Assembly: GCF_030384665.1 (NCBI RefSeq)
Contig: NC_083674.1
Coordinates: 1,302,001-1,366,000 of the forward strand
Direction of reading: 5' to 3'
Length of the DNA stretch: 64,000 nt
Source of the DNA: Lodderomyces elongisporus
Taxonomy: Eukaryota; Ascomycota; Pichiomycetes; Serinales; Debaryomycetaceae
Part shown: piece by piece, positions 20,575 to 30,623 of the stretch
How the letters are laid out: every line of letters begins with the position of its first letter
Numbering within the stretch: position 1 is the stretch's first letter
Made by a program: the position numbers and the translations under genes
The notes under the pieces: generated by a model
What the model was told of the DNA's origin: nothing
Databases searched by the model: none
What the model saw: only the letters and a program-made list of their open reading frames with translations

Positions 20575-21250
20575 ATGCCAGCCAACCACGTCGAGAAGAA
20601 AGTGTCGGGATTACAAAAGCGTGCAATAGCCATTAGTAATTACTGTTTATGGTAAGTTTTCTCGGATATTTAGTTACATCACTTACTAAGTAGGAACCGC
20701 AAATAAAAAAAAAAATGAAAAAAAATGATAAAAAATGAAAAAAAAAAATAAATCTGAGTATATATCTACATACATATAGTTGTACTGAAACAAAATTAAG
20801 AATCAATAATAAAAACAAAGAACTATACAATAGAGGAACAAGAAGAATGAGGAAAAAAGAAAAGAGAGGAATGATTGGAACCGATTTCGGCACCGCAAAA
20901 CCCAAAACCCAAAACCCAAAACCCGTTGTTTAAAAAAAAAAGCATTTGCAGAAAGAACAAGAAAGGATTCAACGAAGAAATAGGCAAGACAGGACAAAGA
21001 GCAGAAAGAGCGACCAAAGGAAGAAAAGTCAACTGATAATTTACTTACTTCCTCTCGTTTTGTGGAACTTTATTACTTATCTTTTCTCTCTCTCTCTCTC
21101 TCTCACTCACACTCTCTTACTATTTTCCTCCACCTTTTCTGAGAGCGGCCATTTGCGCACAGGATGATTCAATTGACCGAGCACCTTGTTTTTGAGTCAT
21201 CTCCTAAAAGTAAAAGGCTGTCTATTAAAAATGTATGGACTGAAAGCTAG
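20575..21250 (+). CDS. Candidate spliced micro-gene
   Basis: The ATG at 20575 opens 25 codons plus two bases (MPANHVEKKVSGLQKRAIA...) that end exactly at GTAAGT (donor 20652); without splicing the frame stops at once (TGG TAA). Two downstream models fit. Model A uses the acceptor GCACAG ending at 21162 and adds 28 codons to a TAG at 21248-21250, about 54 residues in all, with a weak branch-like TTACTAT about 50 nt upstream. Model B uses TACTAAG near 20684 as branch and an acceptor ending near 20757; its second exon stays open to a TAA near 20930. I recognise neither product. SGLQK near the start recalls LYR-type assembly factors such as Sdh6, but the rest does not follow that family. The coordinates given are those of model A. 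Confidence 0.35.
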
Positions 21251-22297
21251 CAATTTGACTATGTGTGTGTTTGTGTGCGTTTGTGAGTGTTTGTGAGTGT
21301 TTGGCAGTGAGGCCTAAACAAACCTATCCATTTTAAACAAGCTAGATTGGCTAATGTTGATATATATAAGAAGAGAAAGAAAAATTAAAATTTTAAAGGA
21401 ATCAATCAAGATGAAGACCTTATGGTCTTACCATATACTACCACGAAGAACAAAAGAAAGAAAAAAAAACAAACACCAACGGTCATCATTCTTGCCATGG
21501 TTCCTGCTGTTCTAGAATATAACACTCTATTGGTTTTGGCTAGCTTATTATGTTCTAGCTCAGGTTATTTGTTATAAAATCATGTTCGTTGGGACTTGTA
21601 TATCCGTACATCCGAGGAAGTTTCTGTATACTGCATATAGGATCAATGGAAGTAATGTTACATAGTAAAGGATTCTGGGTGTGAAAATTTTTTTTTTTTT
21701 TTTCTTCAAAATCGAGAATGCCCGAAAATAAAAAAAAAAGAAAAATAAAAAATAAAAATAAAAAGAAAATCCGGGGAAGCCAAAGAGCGAAAAGAAAAAA
21801 TGGAAATTGTATGGTGGGGGGTTAGGGCACACTACATAATTGTCGGGATTATAGCGCGTAAAAGCAACTAGCAGTAGCCAGGATAAGGACAACAAGCAAA
21901 ATTAGTACATGCGTGTATGTTTATGCGTTAGTTAAGGCAGTGGTAGTGTTGAAAAATTTCAGCAAATTATTGGATCATTTCCATCTGCATATTTCTTTCT
22001 CTACGTACTCCCCACCCTCCGACTTTGGTTGAAAATAATTACATTTTAAATTTCATTTTCTCAACTGGTATATAAATCCCTAGATATTTCCTCCTTTTCC
22101 TCTTGATTTTATTCACTTTTACAAAACTTTTTTTCTTTTCCTTTCTTTCTTCCTTCCTCTTTTACCTTTTTTTTATTCTTTTCATTTCAAGCTATTTGAA
22201 ATTAAAAGCAAAGACAAGAATAATAATATATCAATCAATATTAATATATTTATTTATTTATTTATTCCTAGAACCATAGTTTACATATTTATCAACC
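21251..22297. other. ICL1 promoter region
   Basis: 1.05 kb upstream of ICL1. It contains a candidate carbon-source-responsive element (separate entry), A/T-rich low complexity near 21690-21770, a long pyrimidine tract at 22085-22180 and a (TTTA)n repeat near 22247-22266 in the probable 5-prime leader. No supported open frame. Confidence 0.6.
21603..21614 (+). promoter_or_regulatory. Candidate CSRE (Cat8/Sip4-type site)
   Basis: TCCGTACATCCG matches the carbon-source-responsive element consensus YCCRTYNRNCCG (from memory) at all but one position. It lies about 680 bases upstream of the ICL1 start. In S. cerevisiae such elements activate ICL1 on ethanol or acetate. A match to a degenerate motif is weak evidence by itself; location is what makes it plausible. 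Confidence 0.35.
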
Positions 22298-23941
22298 ATG
22301 GCTTACACAAAGATCGATACTAATCAAGAAGAAAAGGACTTTCAAAAAGAAGTCGCTGAAGTTAAAAAATGGTGGTCAGAGCCAAGGTGGAGAAAGACCA
22401 AGAGAATCTACTCGGCAGAGAACATTGTTAAAAAGAGAGGTACCTTGAAGATTGACTACCCATCTTCTCAACAAGCTGACAAATTGTTTGCTCTTTTGGA
22501 AAAGCATGACGCTGACAAGAGTGCTTCCTTCACTTTTGGTGCATTGGACCCAATCCACGTTGCTCAAATGGCCAAATACTTGGATTCCATCTACGTTTCC
22601 GGATGGCAATGTTCTTCTACTGCATCAACCTCAAACGAGCCAAGTCCTGATTTGGCAGATTACCCAATGGACACTGTTCCAAACAAGGTGGAACACTTGT
22701 GGTTTGCTCAGTTGTTCCACGACAGAAAGCAAAGGGAGGAAAGATTGACAATGACCAAAGAAGAGAGAGAAAAAACCCCATACATTGACTTTTTAAGACC
22801 AATCATTGCTGATGCTGATACTGGTCACGGTGGTATTACCGCCATCATTAAGTTGACCAAGTTGTTTATTGAGAGAGGTGCTGCCGGTATCCACATTGAA
22901 GATCAAGCTCCAGGTACCAAAAAGTGTGGTCACATGGCTGGTAAGGTGTTGGTTCCTGTGCAAGAACACATTAACAGATTGGTTGCCATTAGAGCATCTG
23001 CCGATATCTTTGGCTCCAACTTGTTGGCTGTTGCCAGAACCGACTCTGAAGCTGCTACTTTGATTACTTCAACCATTGACCACAGAGACCACTACTTTAT
23101 TGCAGGTTCAACCAACCCAGAGGCTGGCGATTTGGCTACATTGATGGCTGAGGCTGAAGCAAAGGGTATCTATGGTGACGAATTAGCTCGTATTGAAACT
23201 GAGTGGACCAAGAAGGCTGGTGTCAAGTTGTTTAGCGAAGCTTTTGTTGATGAAGTTAAGAATGGTTCATACTCAAACAAGGACCAATTGATTAAGAAAT
23301 TCACAGACAAGGTTACCCCATTGAGCCATACTTCAAACAAGGAGGCTAGAAAATTGGCTAGAGAACTTCTTGGTAAGGATATTTACTTTAACTGGGATGC
23401 CTCAAGAGCTAGAGAAGGTTACTACAGATATATTGGTGGATGCCAATGTGCAGTTATGAGAGGTAGAGCATTTGCACCATACGCTGACTTGATTTGGATG
23501 GAGTCAGCCTTGCCAGACTATGCTCAAGCTAAGGAGTTTGCTGACGGTGTTAAATCTGCAGTTCCAGACCAATGGTTGGCTTACAATTTGTCTCCATCAT
23601 TTAACTGGAACAAGGCTATGCCAGCTGATGAGCAAGAAACTTATATCAAGAGATTGGCCAAATTGGGTTATGTATGGCAATTTATTACTTTGGCTGGTTT
23701 GCACACTACTGCATTGGCTGTGGATGATTTTGCTAACCAATACTCTCAAATTGGTATGAAGGCTTATGGCCAACAGGTTCAAAAGCCAGAAATTGAAAAG
23801 GGCGTTGAAGTTGTTAAGCATCAAAAATGGTCTGGTGCTACATATATTGATGGTTTGTTGAAGATGGTCACTGGTGGTGTTTCTTCGACTGCTGCTATGG
23901 GTGCTGGTGTCACTGAAGACCAATTTAAAGACAAACATTAA
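22298..23941 (+). CDS. ICL1: Isocitrate lyase
   Basis: Predicted 547-residue enzyme that cleaves isocitrate to succinate and glyoxylate, the first step of the glyoxylate shunt needed for growth on C2 compounds and fatty acids. The start is the ATG in ACCATGG at 22298, and the length is normal for fungal Icl. The active-site loop KKCGH is at residues 208-212 with Cys210 catalytic; metal and substrate motifs such as [10 protein letters not shown] and [12 protein letters not shown] are intact. The C-terminus (DQFKDKH) is not a canonical SKL-type peroxisomal signal, so location is uncertain. Every leucine codon avoids CTG in this highly biased gene, consistent with a CUG-Ser yeast and high expression. 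Expression is expected to be glucose-repressed. Confidence 0.98.
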   Translation: MAYTKIDTNQEEKDFQKEVAEVKKWWSEPRWRKTKRIYSAENIVKKRGTLKIDYPSSQQADKLFALLEKHDADKSASFTFGALDPIHVAQMAKYLDSIYVSGWQCSSTASTSNEPSPDLADYPMDTVPNKVEHLWFAQLFHDRKQREERLTMTKEEREKTPYIDFLRPIIADADTGHGGITAIIKLTKLFIERGAAGIHIEDQAPGTKKCGHMAGKVLVPVQEHINRLVAIRASADIFGSNLLAVARTDSEAATLITSTIDHRDHYFIAGSTNPEAGDLATLMAEAEAKGIYGDELARIETEWTKKAGVKLFSEAFVDEVKNGSYSNKDQLIKKFTDKVTPLSHTSNKEARKLARELLGKDIYFNWDASRAREGYYRYIGGCQCAVMRGRAFAPYADLIWMESALPDYAQAKEFADGVKSAVPDQWLAYNLSPSFNWNKAMPADEQETYIKRLAKLGYVWQFITLAGLHTTALAVDDFANQYSQIGMKAYGQQVQKPEIEKGVEVVKHQKWSGATYIDGLLKMVTGGVSSTAAMGAGVTEDQFKDKH

Positions 23942-26162
23942 ATTGAAAAATAAGATTTTAAATAAGATAAAATAAAACAAGAACAAGGCATTATTTGACA
24001 TACTTTGGTTTTCCTAGCTTTTAGTTTTTCTAGTATCTAGTTTTTTTTTTTTGGTTCTTTTTTTATTAGTTTTTAGTTCACACATAATATTGGTAACATA
24101 ATAAGTTTTTTCTTCTTTTTATTATCTTTTTGTATAAAAGAAGAAGAAGGAGGAAAGAATACAAAAGAAGAAGATGAAATAAATGAACTCATGATTTATT
24201 TGGAAGGCGCCTTAAAAATTTGTAGCTTTGGCATGGTGGTCAAGATTTTGGTAAACAGCTTGTTATACGGAATTCTGATTAGTTGTGTGGTTATTTTGTT
24301 TGTTTTCAAGGAGGAAGAAAGAAACAGGAGGAAGAGGAGAAAGAGTGGAAGGAGAGAGTGCGCTTGGATAGTTGCAATATTAGTCAGGTTAAGTGCTTGT
24401 GGTGTGAGCCGAGATAAATTACTTGGACCATTCATCATTTCTATTTCAAGAGATTGCGAAATTTTTCTTGCCGATTCGAAACCTTCTGTTTTAGATCTTT
24501 GTAAGCTTTTGTAAACTTTTGTAAACTTTTGGCAGATTTTTTCTTTGTTTCAAACTTTTTCGTGATCTATATCCAATTTATGTTGTAAACCACCTGACTT
24601 CACCTGTTGTTGTCTTAATAATCAGTAGATTCAAACTATACAAAATAAAAATGAAAACAAAAAAAAAAAAAACAAAGAAACAAATCAAGTAAGAGTAGAC
24701 AAGGAACATGCTTCAAATGTCAAAAAAAGATCCATGGGCAATTTTTCTTTACAGATCAAACATAAAAATGATTCTTTGGTGTTGTGAGTTTATTTATCTA
24801 TTCATCAATATTATATTTTTCCCTCATACACTCGATAAGTCAATGACAAAGTATTGTGCTTTGAACAACAAGTGCGAATTAGGAAGAAACACATTGTTTC
24901 AAGTTTATGAAGAGCTAGGTCATTGTGTTTTAAATTTGATGGTGTCGCCTTGAGTAAGTAGGGAGGTATCCAAGTTGCAAATAATATCTTCACTTTTCTT
25001 CTTCTTCTTCATCTTCATCTGGTTGTTCTTTTTAATTTATTTTAATTTTTTTTATTTTTTTTTCATTTTTTATTTTTTTGTTTTACTTTTTCAGTTTTTC
25101 AGATAACAATTCTCCCTCCACAGATTTTGTGTCTGTATTTCACCCAATTGGTTGCAAAACTGGAATTTTGGATGCTAGATCATTCTCACTGAATTTTTCT
25201 TTTTATTTTTTCCTTTCCTTCAAAGAAAAGAAAAAGCATCTACAATTGATATGAACAATGTTGTTACAGGAACACTGCCATAGAAGAAACACTAAACACA
25301 AGTATGGTAATAAGTTACTTGTTTTGGTGCTCTACTGTATTTGGCTTGCAGTCTGTTCATGTTGAGATTGAACAAAAAACAATTAAACAAAAAAGAAGAA
25401 AACGACAAAAAAAAACAAACTCACACTTACTCATACTTACTCACATCAATCCATGTTTCAGAATTAGTGTCTACCATGGTTGTACTACTGGTTGCAATAC
25501 AGTCCCATCATTTCAAACTCGGAACACATTCCCCGCTCAATTTGATCTATTATGAAACATTCTATTGCCAACCAAGAAATCTAAAGTACTTTATTAATTA
25601 CGAAAAATACAAAGTCATGAGCAACACCTACCATGGAAACAAATGAAGAAAAAAACAAGAAAACTAGAGATAAAAAAAGAATAATAATACTAAACAGAAA
25701 ACGAAACCCCTCGGATTAGATGCCATTTTCTTTGCATCTTTTCAATCATCGAAACATTTGAATGGACTGCATTTGATACATAACGCCTTGCCTTTTCTCC
25801 CCGCCCCTCCACTCACTAAGTTTTTTCCTTTCTTGCTTCGTTGTGGTCATTCACAAAATTTATATCAACGATCTTTCATGTTTCAAGATTGATTTTACCA
25901 GATCCAAAACATTATTACAAGGATACGTGTAATGGTTTTTACTCAAGTTGAGTTGAACAATAACGTGAAAATACTAGATCATCTGTTTTTACCATTGGCA
26001 ATATAAATACAGCACCAAGTTTCCCCTTATGCATCGACAGAATTGATCTGAACTACATTTCTGTTTTTTAAATTTATTCTAATTTGTATATATATATATA
26101 TATATATTTTAACATTCATTTACCAAGAAAATACCAAGTTTAGTATATAAAACAAAGATACA
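23942..26162. other. Intergenic, no gene seen
   Basis: 2.2 kb between ICL1 and the alpha-factor gene. It contains short open frames, the longest being 107 codons at 24191, but they have no recognisable domains and are interleaved with A/T homopolymers. The right-hand part should hold the pheromone promoter. No tRNA or transposon remnant seen. Confidence 0.55.
26002..26009 (+). promoter_or_regulatory. TATA box candidate of alpha-factor gene
   Basis: TATAAATA lies about 150 bases before the start codon of the pheromone precursor, a sensible distance for a yeast promoter with a short leader. A second (TA)n run at 26087-26107 is closer and probably lies in the leader. Confidence 0.45.
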
Positions 26163-27143
26163 ATGAAATTTTCAACAGCTGTTCTCACTGCTATTGCAGT
26201 TACTTTAGTTGCCGCTGCTCCAGTTGACATCGATACTAACGCCAATGCCGCCGATAATGTCATTGAAGCTACTACTTCTAATGAAGAAGCTGCTATTCCA
26301 GAAACCACTGAGATCGCATTAGACAATGCAGAGCAAATAACTGATGAACAGATCCCTTCAGATCTGGGTTTAGAGTTGGGACCAGAAACTCAAATTGAAG
26401 GCGAACTTCCACAAGAAGATGGTGAAGAAGGATATTATGTTTACATTCCAGACACGGAAAATTTTGCCAATGAAGAAGAAGCCGCTCAATATTACCAAAA
26501 AAGAAGTGCAGACCCAGGATGGATGTGGACCAGATACGGTAGATTCTCACCAGTAAAGAGAGATGCTAACGCTGAAGCTGAAGCTGAAGCTAATGCTGAT
26601 CCAGGATGGATGTGGACCAGGTACGGTAGATTCTCACCGGTAAAGAGAGATGCCAACGCTGAAGCTGAAGCTGAAGCTAATGCTGAAGCTAATGCTGATC
26701 CAGGATGGATGTGGACCAGATACGGTAGATTCTCACCGGTAAAGAGAGATGCCAACGCTGAAGCTGAAGCTGAAGCTAATGCTGATCCAGGATGGATGTG
26801 GACCAGATACGGTAGATTCTCACCGGTAAAGAGAGATGCTAACGCTGAAGCTGAAGCTGAAGCTAATGCTGATCCAGGATGGATGTGGACCAGGTACGGT
26901 AGATTCTCACCGGTAAAGAGAGATGCTAACGCTGAAGCTGACCCAGGATGGATGTGGACCAGATACGGTAGATTCTCACCAGTAAAGAGAGATGCTAATG
27001 CTGAAGCTGATGCCAACGCTGAAGCTGACCCAGGATGGATGTGGACCAGATACGGTAGATTCTCACCAGTGAAGAGAGATGCCAACGCTGAAGCTGATCC
27101 AGGATGGATGTGGACCAGATACGGTAGATTCTCACCTGTCTAA
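26163..27143 (+). CDS. MFALPHA: Alpha mating-pheromone precursor, eight pheromone copies
   Basis: Predicted 326-residue secreted precursor. A signal peptide (residues 1 to about 20, KFSTAVLTAIAVTLVAAAP) is followed by an acidic pro-region to the first Lys-Arg, then eight identical copies of WMWTRYGRFSPV. Seven copies end in Lys-Arg for Kex2; the last ends at the stop. Each copy is preceded by DPG, and between KR and DPG lie X-Ala dipeptides (DA, NA, EA, SA) in even numbers, the pattern removed by the Ste13 dipeptidyl aminopeptidase. Stepwise trimming through Asp-Pro would leave GWMWTRYGRFSPV, a 13-mer like C. albicans alpha-factor. The pro-region has no N-x-S/T site, unlike S. cerevisiae. One CTG lies in the pro-region (serine under the clade's code). 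The symbol follows Candida usage. Confidence 0.97.
   Translation: MKFSTAVLTAIAVTLVAAAPVDIDTNANAADNVIEATTSNEEAAIPETTEIALDNAEQITDEQIPSDLGLELGPETQIEGELPQEDGEEGYYVYIPDTENFANEEEAAQYYQKRSADPGWMWTRYGRFSPVKRDANAEAEAEANADPGWMWTRYGRFSPVKRDANAEAEAEANAEANADPGWMWTRYGRFSPVKRDANAEAEAEANADPGWMWTRYGRFSPVKRDANAEAEAEANADPGWMWTRYGRFSPVKRDANAEADPGWMWTRYGRFSPVKRDANAEADANAEADPGWMWTRYGRFSPVKRDANAEADPGWMWTRYGRFSPV
26517..27140 (+). repeat. Tandem pheromone-coding repeat array (8 units)
   Basis: The 36-bp core starts at 26520, 26607, 26706, 26793, 26880, 26949, 27036 and 27105, so unit spacing is 87, 99, 87, 87, 69, 87 and 69 bp. The differences are whole dipeptide codon pairs in the spacer. Core units differ only at a few synonymous bases (AGA/AGG, CCA/CCG/CCT, GTA/GTG/GTC), indicating recent unequal exchange or conversion under protein-level constraint. 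Confidence 0.97.
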
Positions 27144-27633
27144 ACCATACCTTTATCCTTTTTCGTGTTAGATTATACCCCTTGTTTCGTTATTATATGT
27201 TAGTTTATGAAAAAGTTTATTATAGTGTTTTCCCAGATTATCTTTCTAATATACAAAGTATATGATTTAAATAGAATGTTTTTGTTCTTTGTTCTTTGTT
27301 CTTTGTTCTTTGTATTTTGTTTTACTGTATGTTTTTAACCTTTCTCTTTTTCTTTATTTTTTGCAGGTTTTGTTTTTGTTTGGAAAACAATACTAAAGAC
27401 TCAAAGGTGGATGCTATGATTTGATTTATTTAAACATTATCTTCAAAGCGCACGCGCCAAAAATAGAAAAGGCTACGCGGGGATCATCAAATCCGCTTCA
27501 TCTTTTTTCTTTTGTATCATCCTCTTGGTTTCTTGCCTAATCCTGAGACACATTATATCACTTTCTTTTTTTTTTTCAAACTTTTTATCTTTTGTTACCA
27601 TTTCCAGTCCTCTTTTGCCCCTTGTCAAATGTC
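27144..27633. other. Intergenic, no gene seen
   Basis: 490 bases after the pheromone gene, with a (GTTCTTT)n tandem repeat of four to five units near 27282-27312 and a pyrimidine-rich stretch before the next start codon. Confidence 0.6.
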
Positions 27634-29481
27634 ATGGGATTTGTCGAGCCTGGAAAATCGACCTTTTTTCGTAAAAGAAAAGCAGTTGCACATTTCAAAC
27701 GTCGTTGTTACAAAAACGGCGAATCATCACCTATAACGACGAATGGTACCTCAGCAAAGGGATCTACGATCCAAAGCGATGATAATGATGGCGGTAGTTT
27801 GCATTCACTAGTGTATTCACATTCAAACCCATCTTTTTCATTGGAGCAACGATGCTTTGAAAGTTTACCATCGAGTATCATTTGCAAAATATTCATCTTG
27901 GCAGGACCAGGAAACAATTTACCACTCGTTAATCGTAATCTTTATGAAACTTTACAATTTTCTGGAGAAGGAATTAGCAATATCCGTAGTCGTTGCAGCT
28001 CCAACAGCAGCGCGCAAATGGGAAGAGATGGTATTATGTCAAGCAGGGGAGAGACTACAGATGGAATATGGTCTCCGGGTACACACAAAGTACAAACTAC
28101 AGCATCAGAAGAGCCTAGACTATGGCACAATTACTCGCTCGTGATAGAAATGGTCAAATCTTATTTTTTATACGACTTAAACACAAAGATTGACGAGCAG
28201 ATTATAGAAAAGAAGTTAAATTTTTACGCAAAGAAAATCAAAAGCTTGCCGACTTTGTATGTCGAATGTGAACGTAGTGGGTACTACGAGAAAACCATCA
28301 AAAATCTAGACATTTTATCTACCAAATGGCAGAGATACAAAAGCTTTGCTGGAAGATTTGTACTAGAGGAATCCCTTCTTAATTACAAATTTCTTTCAAG
28401 AAAACTATTACAAACATTCACTGCACAAACTTTTGAAAGTACTCGATACAAGCGGTCGAGCCAAGAAGATCTATCCGAGTTGCTTCGATTCAAATCTAGA
28501 GATGAAATTGAACTAAATACATGGCTTCGTCCTCAGTTTCTAAAATTCAAGTTTGAAGAACTCGATATGTTGCTTGCAAAGACCGAGTCTGAATTGAATA
28601 GTAATCATTTTGAAGATGTTTCACAACTTAGAACTTTCGATAGATATTTTGATATGCTTGCAAATACCAGAGCAGTACTTGATGGCAGCAACAGCACCAA
28701 CAGCACCAACAGCAGCAGCAACAACAGCAACAGTAGCAGCACCAACAACAGTAATAACAACAACAACAACAACAACAACAGCGATAGCTCATCGTTCTTT
28801 TCATTTGAAGAAGAAAATCCACCCATTTTGTTACTGGAAGCTGTAGATTTTGTAGACGATGCATTTGAAGCAAATGAAAAAAATTACTACAACTTTGAGT
28901 TTGGCTATAACTTTGGACGAACTTTTTTTGGAGAAACGCCTACATATCGAAAAAGATGCCAATTACCTAGGAAAATGTATTTAAACTCGATAAAGTCTTT
29001 GCGTGCTTTTGAAGTATTGGAAAGCTTGACGTATTTCATTCCCAATATATCCACTCAGTCAGATTCAATCATTCAAGAGATTCTTCAATCATTATATCCC
29101 AGTAACATGGATTTTCAATTGCATGTTCCATTCTTGAGCGTGGTGATTTTGATCTTGCAGGATGGTGGTGCACCTGGTGATTCACCAACAACGCTAATTA
29201 ATTCCTTACTCGAAGCATTTAGTCTATACCACTTGTATACTACCCTCCCCATTGAGGATTATGGTGTTACATCAAAGGGTCAAAATATGTTGGAGAACCT
29301 TTATGACGGAATCAAGTACATGTGTTTGTACCTTCTTGGTGCGGAGCACGACGAAGTATTAAGAGATCACAAGAGACAGCTATGGGCTTTGTCCCTAAAG
29401 TTGAAAAATTACGACTTGTCGAACTTATTATCAAAGTTTGCACCAAACCCGGATTTAGATATTTTAAGCCAACACTATTAA
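27634..29481 (+). CDS. F-box-like protein of unknown target
   Basis: Predicted 615 residues from the ATG at 27634 (MGFVEPGKSTFFRKRK); the frame extends upstream only from a TTG. An F-box-like motif lies at about residues 72-105 (FESLPSSIICKIFILAGPGNNLPLVNRNLYETL: a Leu-Pro start, a central I-x-x-x-IF and the VNRxLY end typical of F-boxes), suggesting an SCF substrate receptor. The rest is mostly helical with no repeat type I can name. A run of Asn and Ser from CAGCAAC-type repeats (DNA about 28680-28785) is low complexity. The stop lies only 56 bases from the stop of the convergent PHO85 gene. Substrate and orthologue not recognised; the F-box call is moderately sure. Confidence 0.8.
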   Translation: MGFVEPGKSTFFRKRKAVAHFKRRCYKNGESSPITTNGTSAKGSTIQSDDNDGGSLHSLVYSHSNPSFSLEQRCFESLPSSIICKIFILAGPGNNLPLVNRNLYETLQFSGEGISNIRSRCSSNSSAQMGRDGIMSSRGETTDGIWSPGTHKVQTTASEEPRLWHNYSLVIEMVKSYFLYDLNTKIDEQIIEKKLNFYAKKIKSLPTLYVECERSGYYEKTIKNLDILSTKWQRYKSFAGRFVLEESLLNYKFLSRKLLQTFTAQTFESTRYKRSSQEDLSELLRFKSRDEIELNTWLRPQFLKFKFEELDMLLAKTESELNSNHFEDVSQLRTFDRYFDMLANTRAVLDGSNSTNSTNSSSNNSNSSSTNNSNNNNNNNNNSDSSSFFSFEEENPPILLLEAVDFVDDAFEANEKNYYNFEFGYNFGRTFFGETPTYRKRCQLPRKMYLNSIKSLRAFEVLESLTYFIPNISTQSDSIIQEILQSLYPSNMDFQLHVPFLSVVILILQDGGAPGDSPTTLINSLLEAFSLYHLYTTLPIEDYGVTSKGQNMLENLYDGIKYMCLYLLGAEHDEVLRDHKRQLWALSLKLKNYDLSNLLSKFAPNPDLDILSQHY

Positions 29482-29537
29482 TTCAAAACTATACTACTAT
29501 CATCACTAACACATACAGATTTGTTTTGGCAAACCTC

Positions 29538-30623
29538 TTAGTATTGCTGGTCGATAATAGGTTGATGAGGATTTAGAGACTGTTGAGCATGCTGTTGTTG
29601 CTGTTGCTGTTGTTGTTGTTGCTGTTGTTGTTGTTGCTGCTGCTGTTGTTGTTGTTGTTGTTGATATGGGTCGCTTAAATGGTGTTGTACAGCGGGTGTA
29701 GGTAATGTAATTTCATGGAACCAAGGATGTTGTAAAGCTTGTCTAGCCGTTATTCTTGCCTCTGGTCTCATTTGAAGCATACTCTGTAAAAGATTCATCC
29801 CCATGGAGTCCAAATTAGGCACCAAAAGCCTTAAGTCTTGAGGTACAAATATTTGCCAATTATTCTTGTAATTCGAGAATTGCGTAATATTTGGCCATGT
29901 TCGTTCATTAGGCGTTCCCATTAATCTGAATATCTTGATCAATTGATCTTCGTTTGCCGTTCCTGGAAAAAGCGGCTTTCCAGTGCACATTTCGGCAAAT
30001 ATACAACCAGCTGACCATATGTCAATGGATGTTGTGTATGCCCTAGAGCCCAACAACACATCTGGCGCTCTATACCACAAGGTGACCACTTCATTTGAAA
30101 AAGTGTTGAAAGGAATACCAAAAGCTCTTGCTAGTCCAAAATCGCCTAGTTTCAACTCACCCTTATTGTTAATTAACAAATTTTGGGGCTTCAAGTCACG
30201 ATGCAAGACCCGATTGTCGTGGCAGAACATTATACCTTTCAAAAGTTGAAACATGAAACTTTTTACAACCTTCAAATCCAAAGCACCATGGTTGCCATGA
30301 ACTTCCATATATTTCTTTAAATCTTTGTCCATATATTCAAACACAAGTGTAAGTTTGTTTTCTGTATGAATAACATCATACAAAGTTACAATATTTTCAT
30401 GATCGAGCTCTTTCATGAGCGATATTTCCCTTATTGCAGTAGACGGCGTACCTTCTTCAGAGTCCAAATTAATCTCTTTTAAAGCAACTAATGCTCCGGT
30501 AGCTCTGTTTCTCCCCTTGTACACCGTTGCATAGGTCCCCTCGCCTAACTTCTCAAGTTGTTGAAATCTATAATGCGTGTTAATATGCATGTCCTTGTCG
30601 ACGTTCGTCTCGATTCTATACAT
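29538..30623 (-). CDS. PHO85: Cyclin-dependent kinase Pho85
   Basis: Predicted 361-residue CDK controlling phosphate signalling, glycogen metabolism and cell-cycle entry with Pho80/Pcl cyclins. The start is the ATG at 30621-30623. Kinase motifs are complete: glycine loop [33 protein letters not shown] (PSTAIRE cyclin-binding helix), [29 protein letters not shown] and [11 protein letters not shown]. Identity to S. cerevisiae Pho85 is very high through the core. Compared with the 305-residue budding yeast protein it carries about 12 extra N-terminal residues and a C-terminal tail dominated by a run of more than 20 Gln. S. cerevisiae PHO85 has an intron near the 5-prime end; here the frame is continuous and no intron is needed. 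Confidence 0.97.
   Translation of the reverse strand: MYRIETNVDKDMHINTHYRFQQLEKLGEGTYATVYKGRNRATGALVALKEINLDSEEGTPSTAIREISLMKELDHENIVTLYDVIHTENKLTLVFEYMDKDLKKYMEVHGNHGALDLKVVKSFMFQLLKGIMFCHDNRVLHRDLKPQNLLINNKGELKLGDFGLARAFGIPFNTFSNEVVTLWYRAPDVLLGSRAYTTSIDIWSAGCIFAEMCTGKPLFPGTANEDQLIKIFRLMGTPNERTWPNITQFSNYKNNWQIFVPQDLRLLVPNLDSMGMNLLQSMLQMRPEARITARQALQHPWFHEITLPTPAVQHHLSDPYQQQQQQQQQQQQQQQQQQQQQQQQHAQQSLNPHQPIIDQQY

Noticed and set aside
20575..20651. Assignment of the micro-exon to the SDHAF1/Sdh6 LYR family
   Set aside because: SGLQK near the start is shared, but the LYR triplet and the later conserved residues of the family are absent in either splice model.
24191..24514. 107-codon open frame after ICL1
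   Set aside because: Composition is random-looking with a basic run, no domain, and it lies in a long AT-rich spacer. It could be a chance frame.
26492..27085. 197-codon antisense frame across the pheromone array
   Set aside because: It is a by-product of the repeat: the reverse strand of a unit with a length divisible by three stays open. It has no domain and no independent start context.
26517..27140. Regularly spaced direct repeats resembling a CRISPR array
   Set aside because: The repeats encode the pheromone in frame, the spacers are themselves repetitive Ala dipeptides, and the genome is a yeast.
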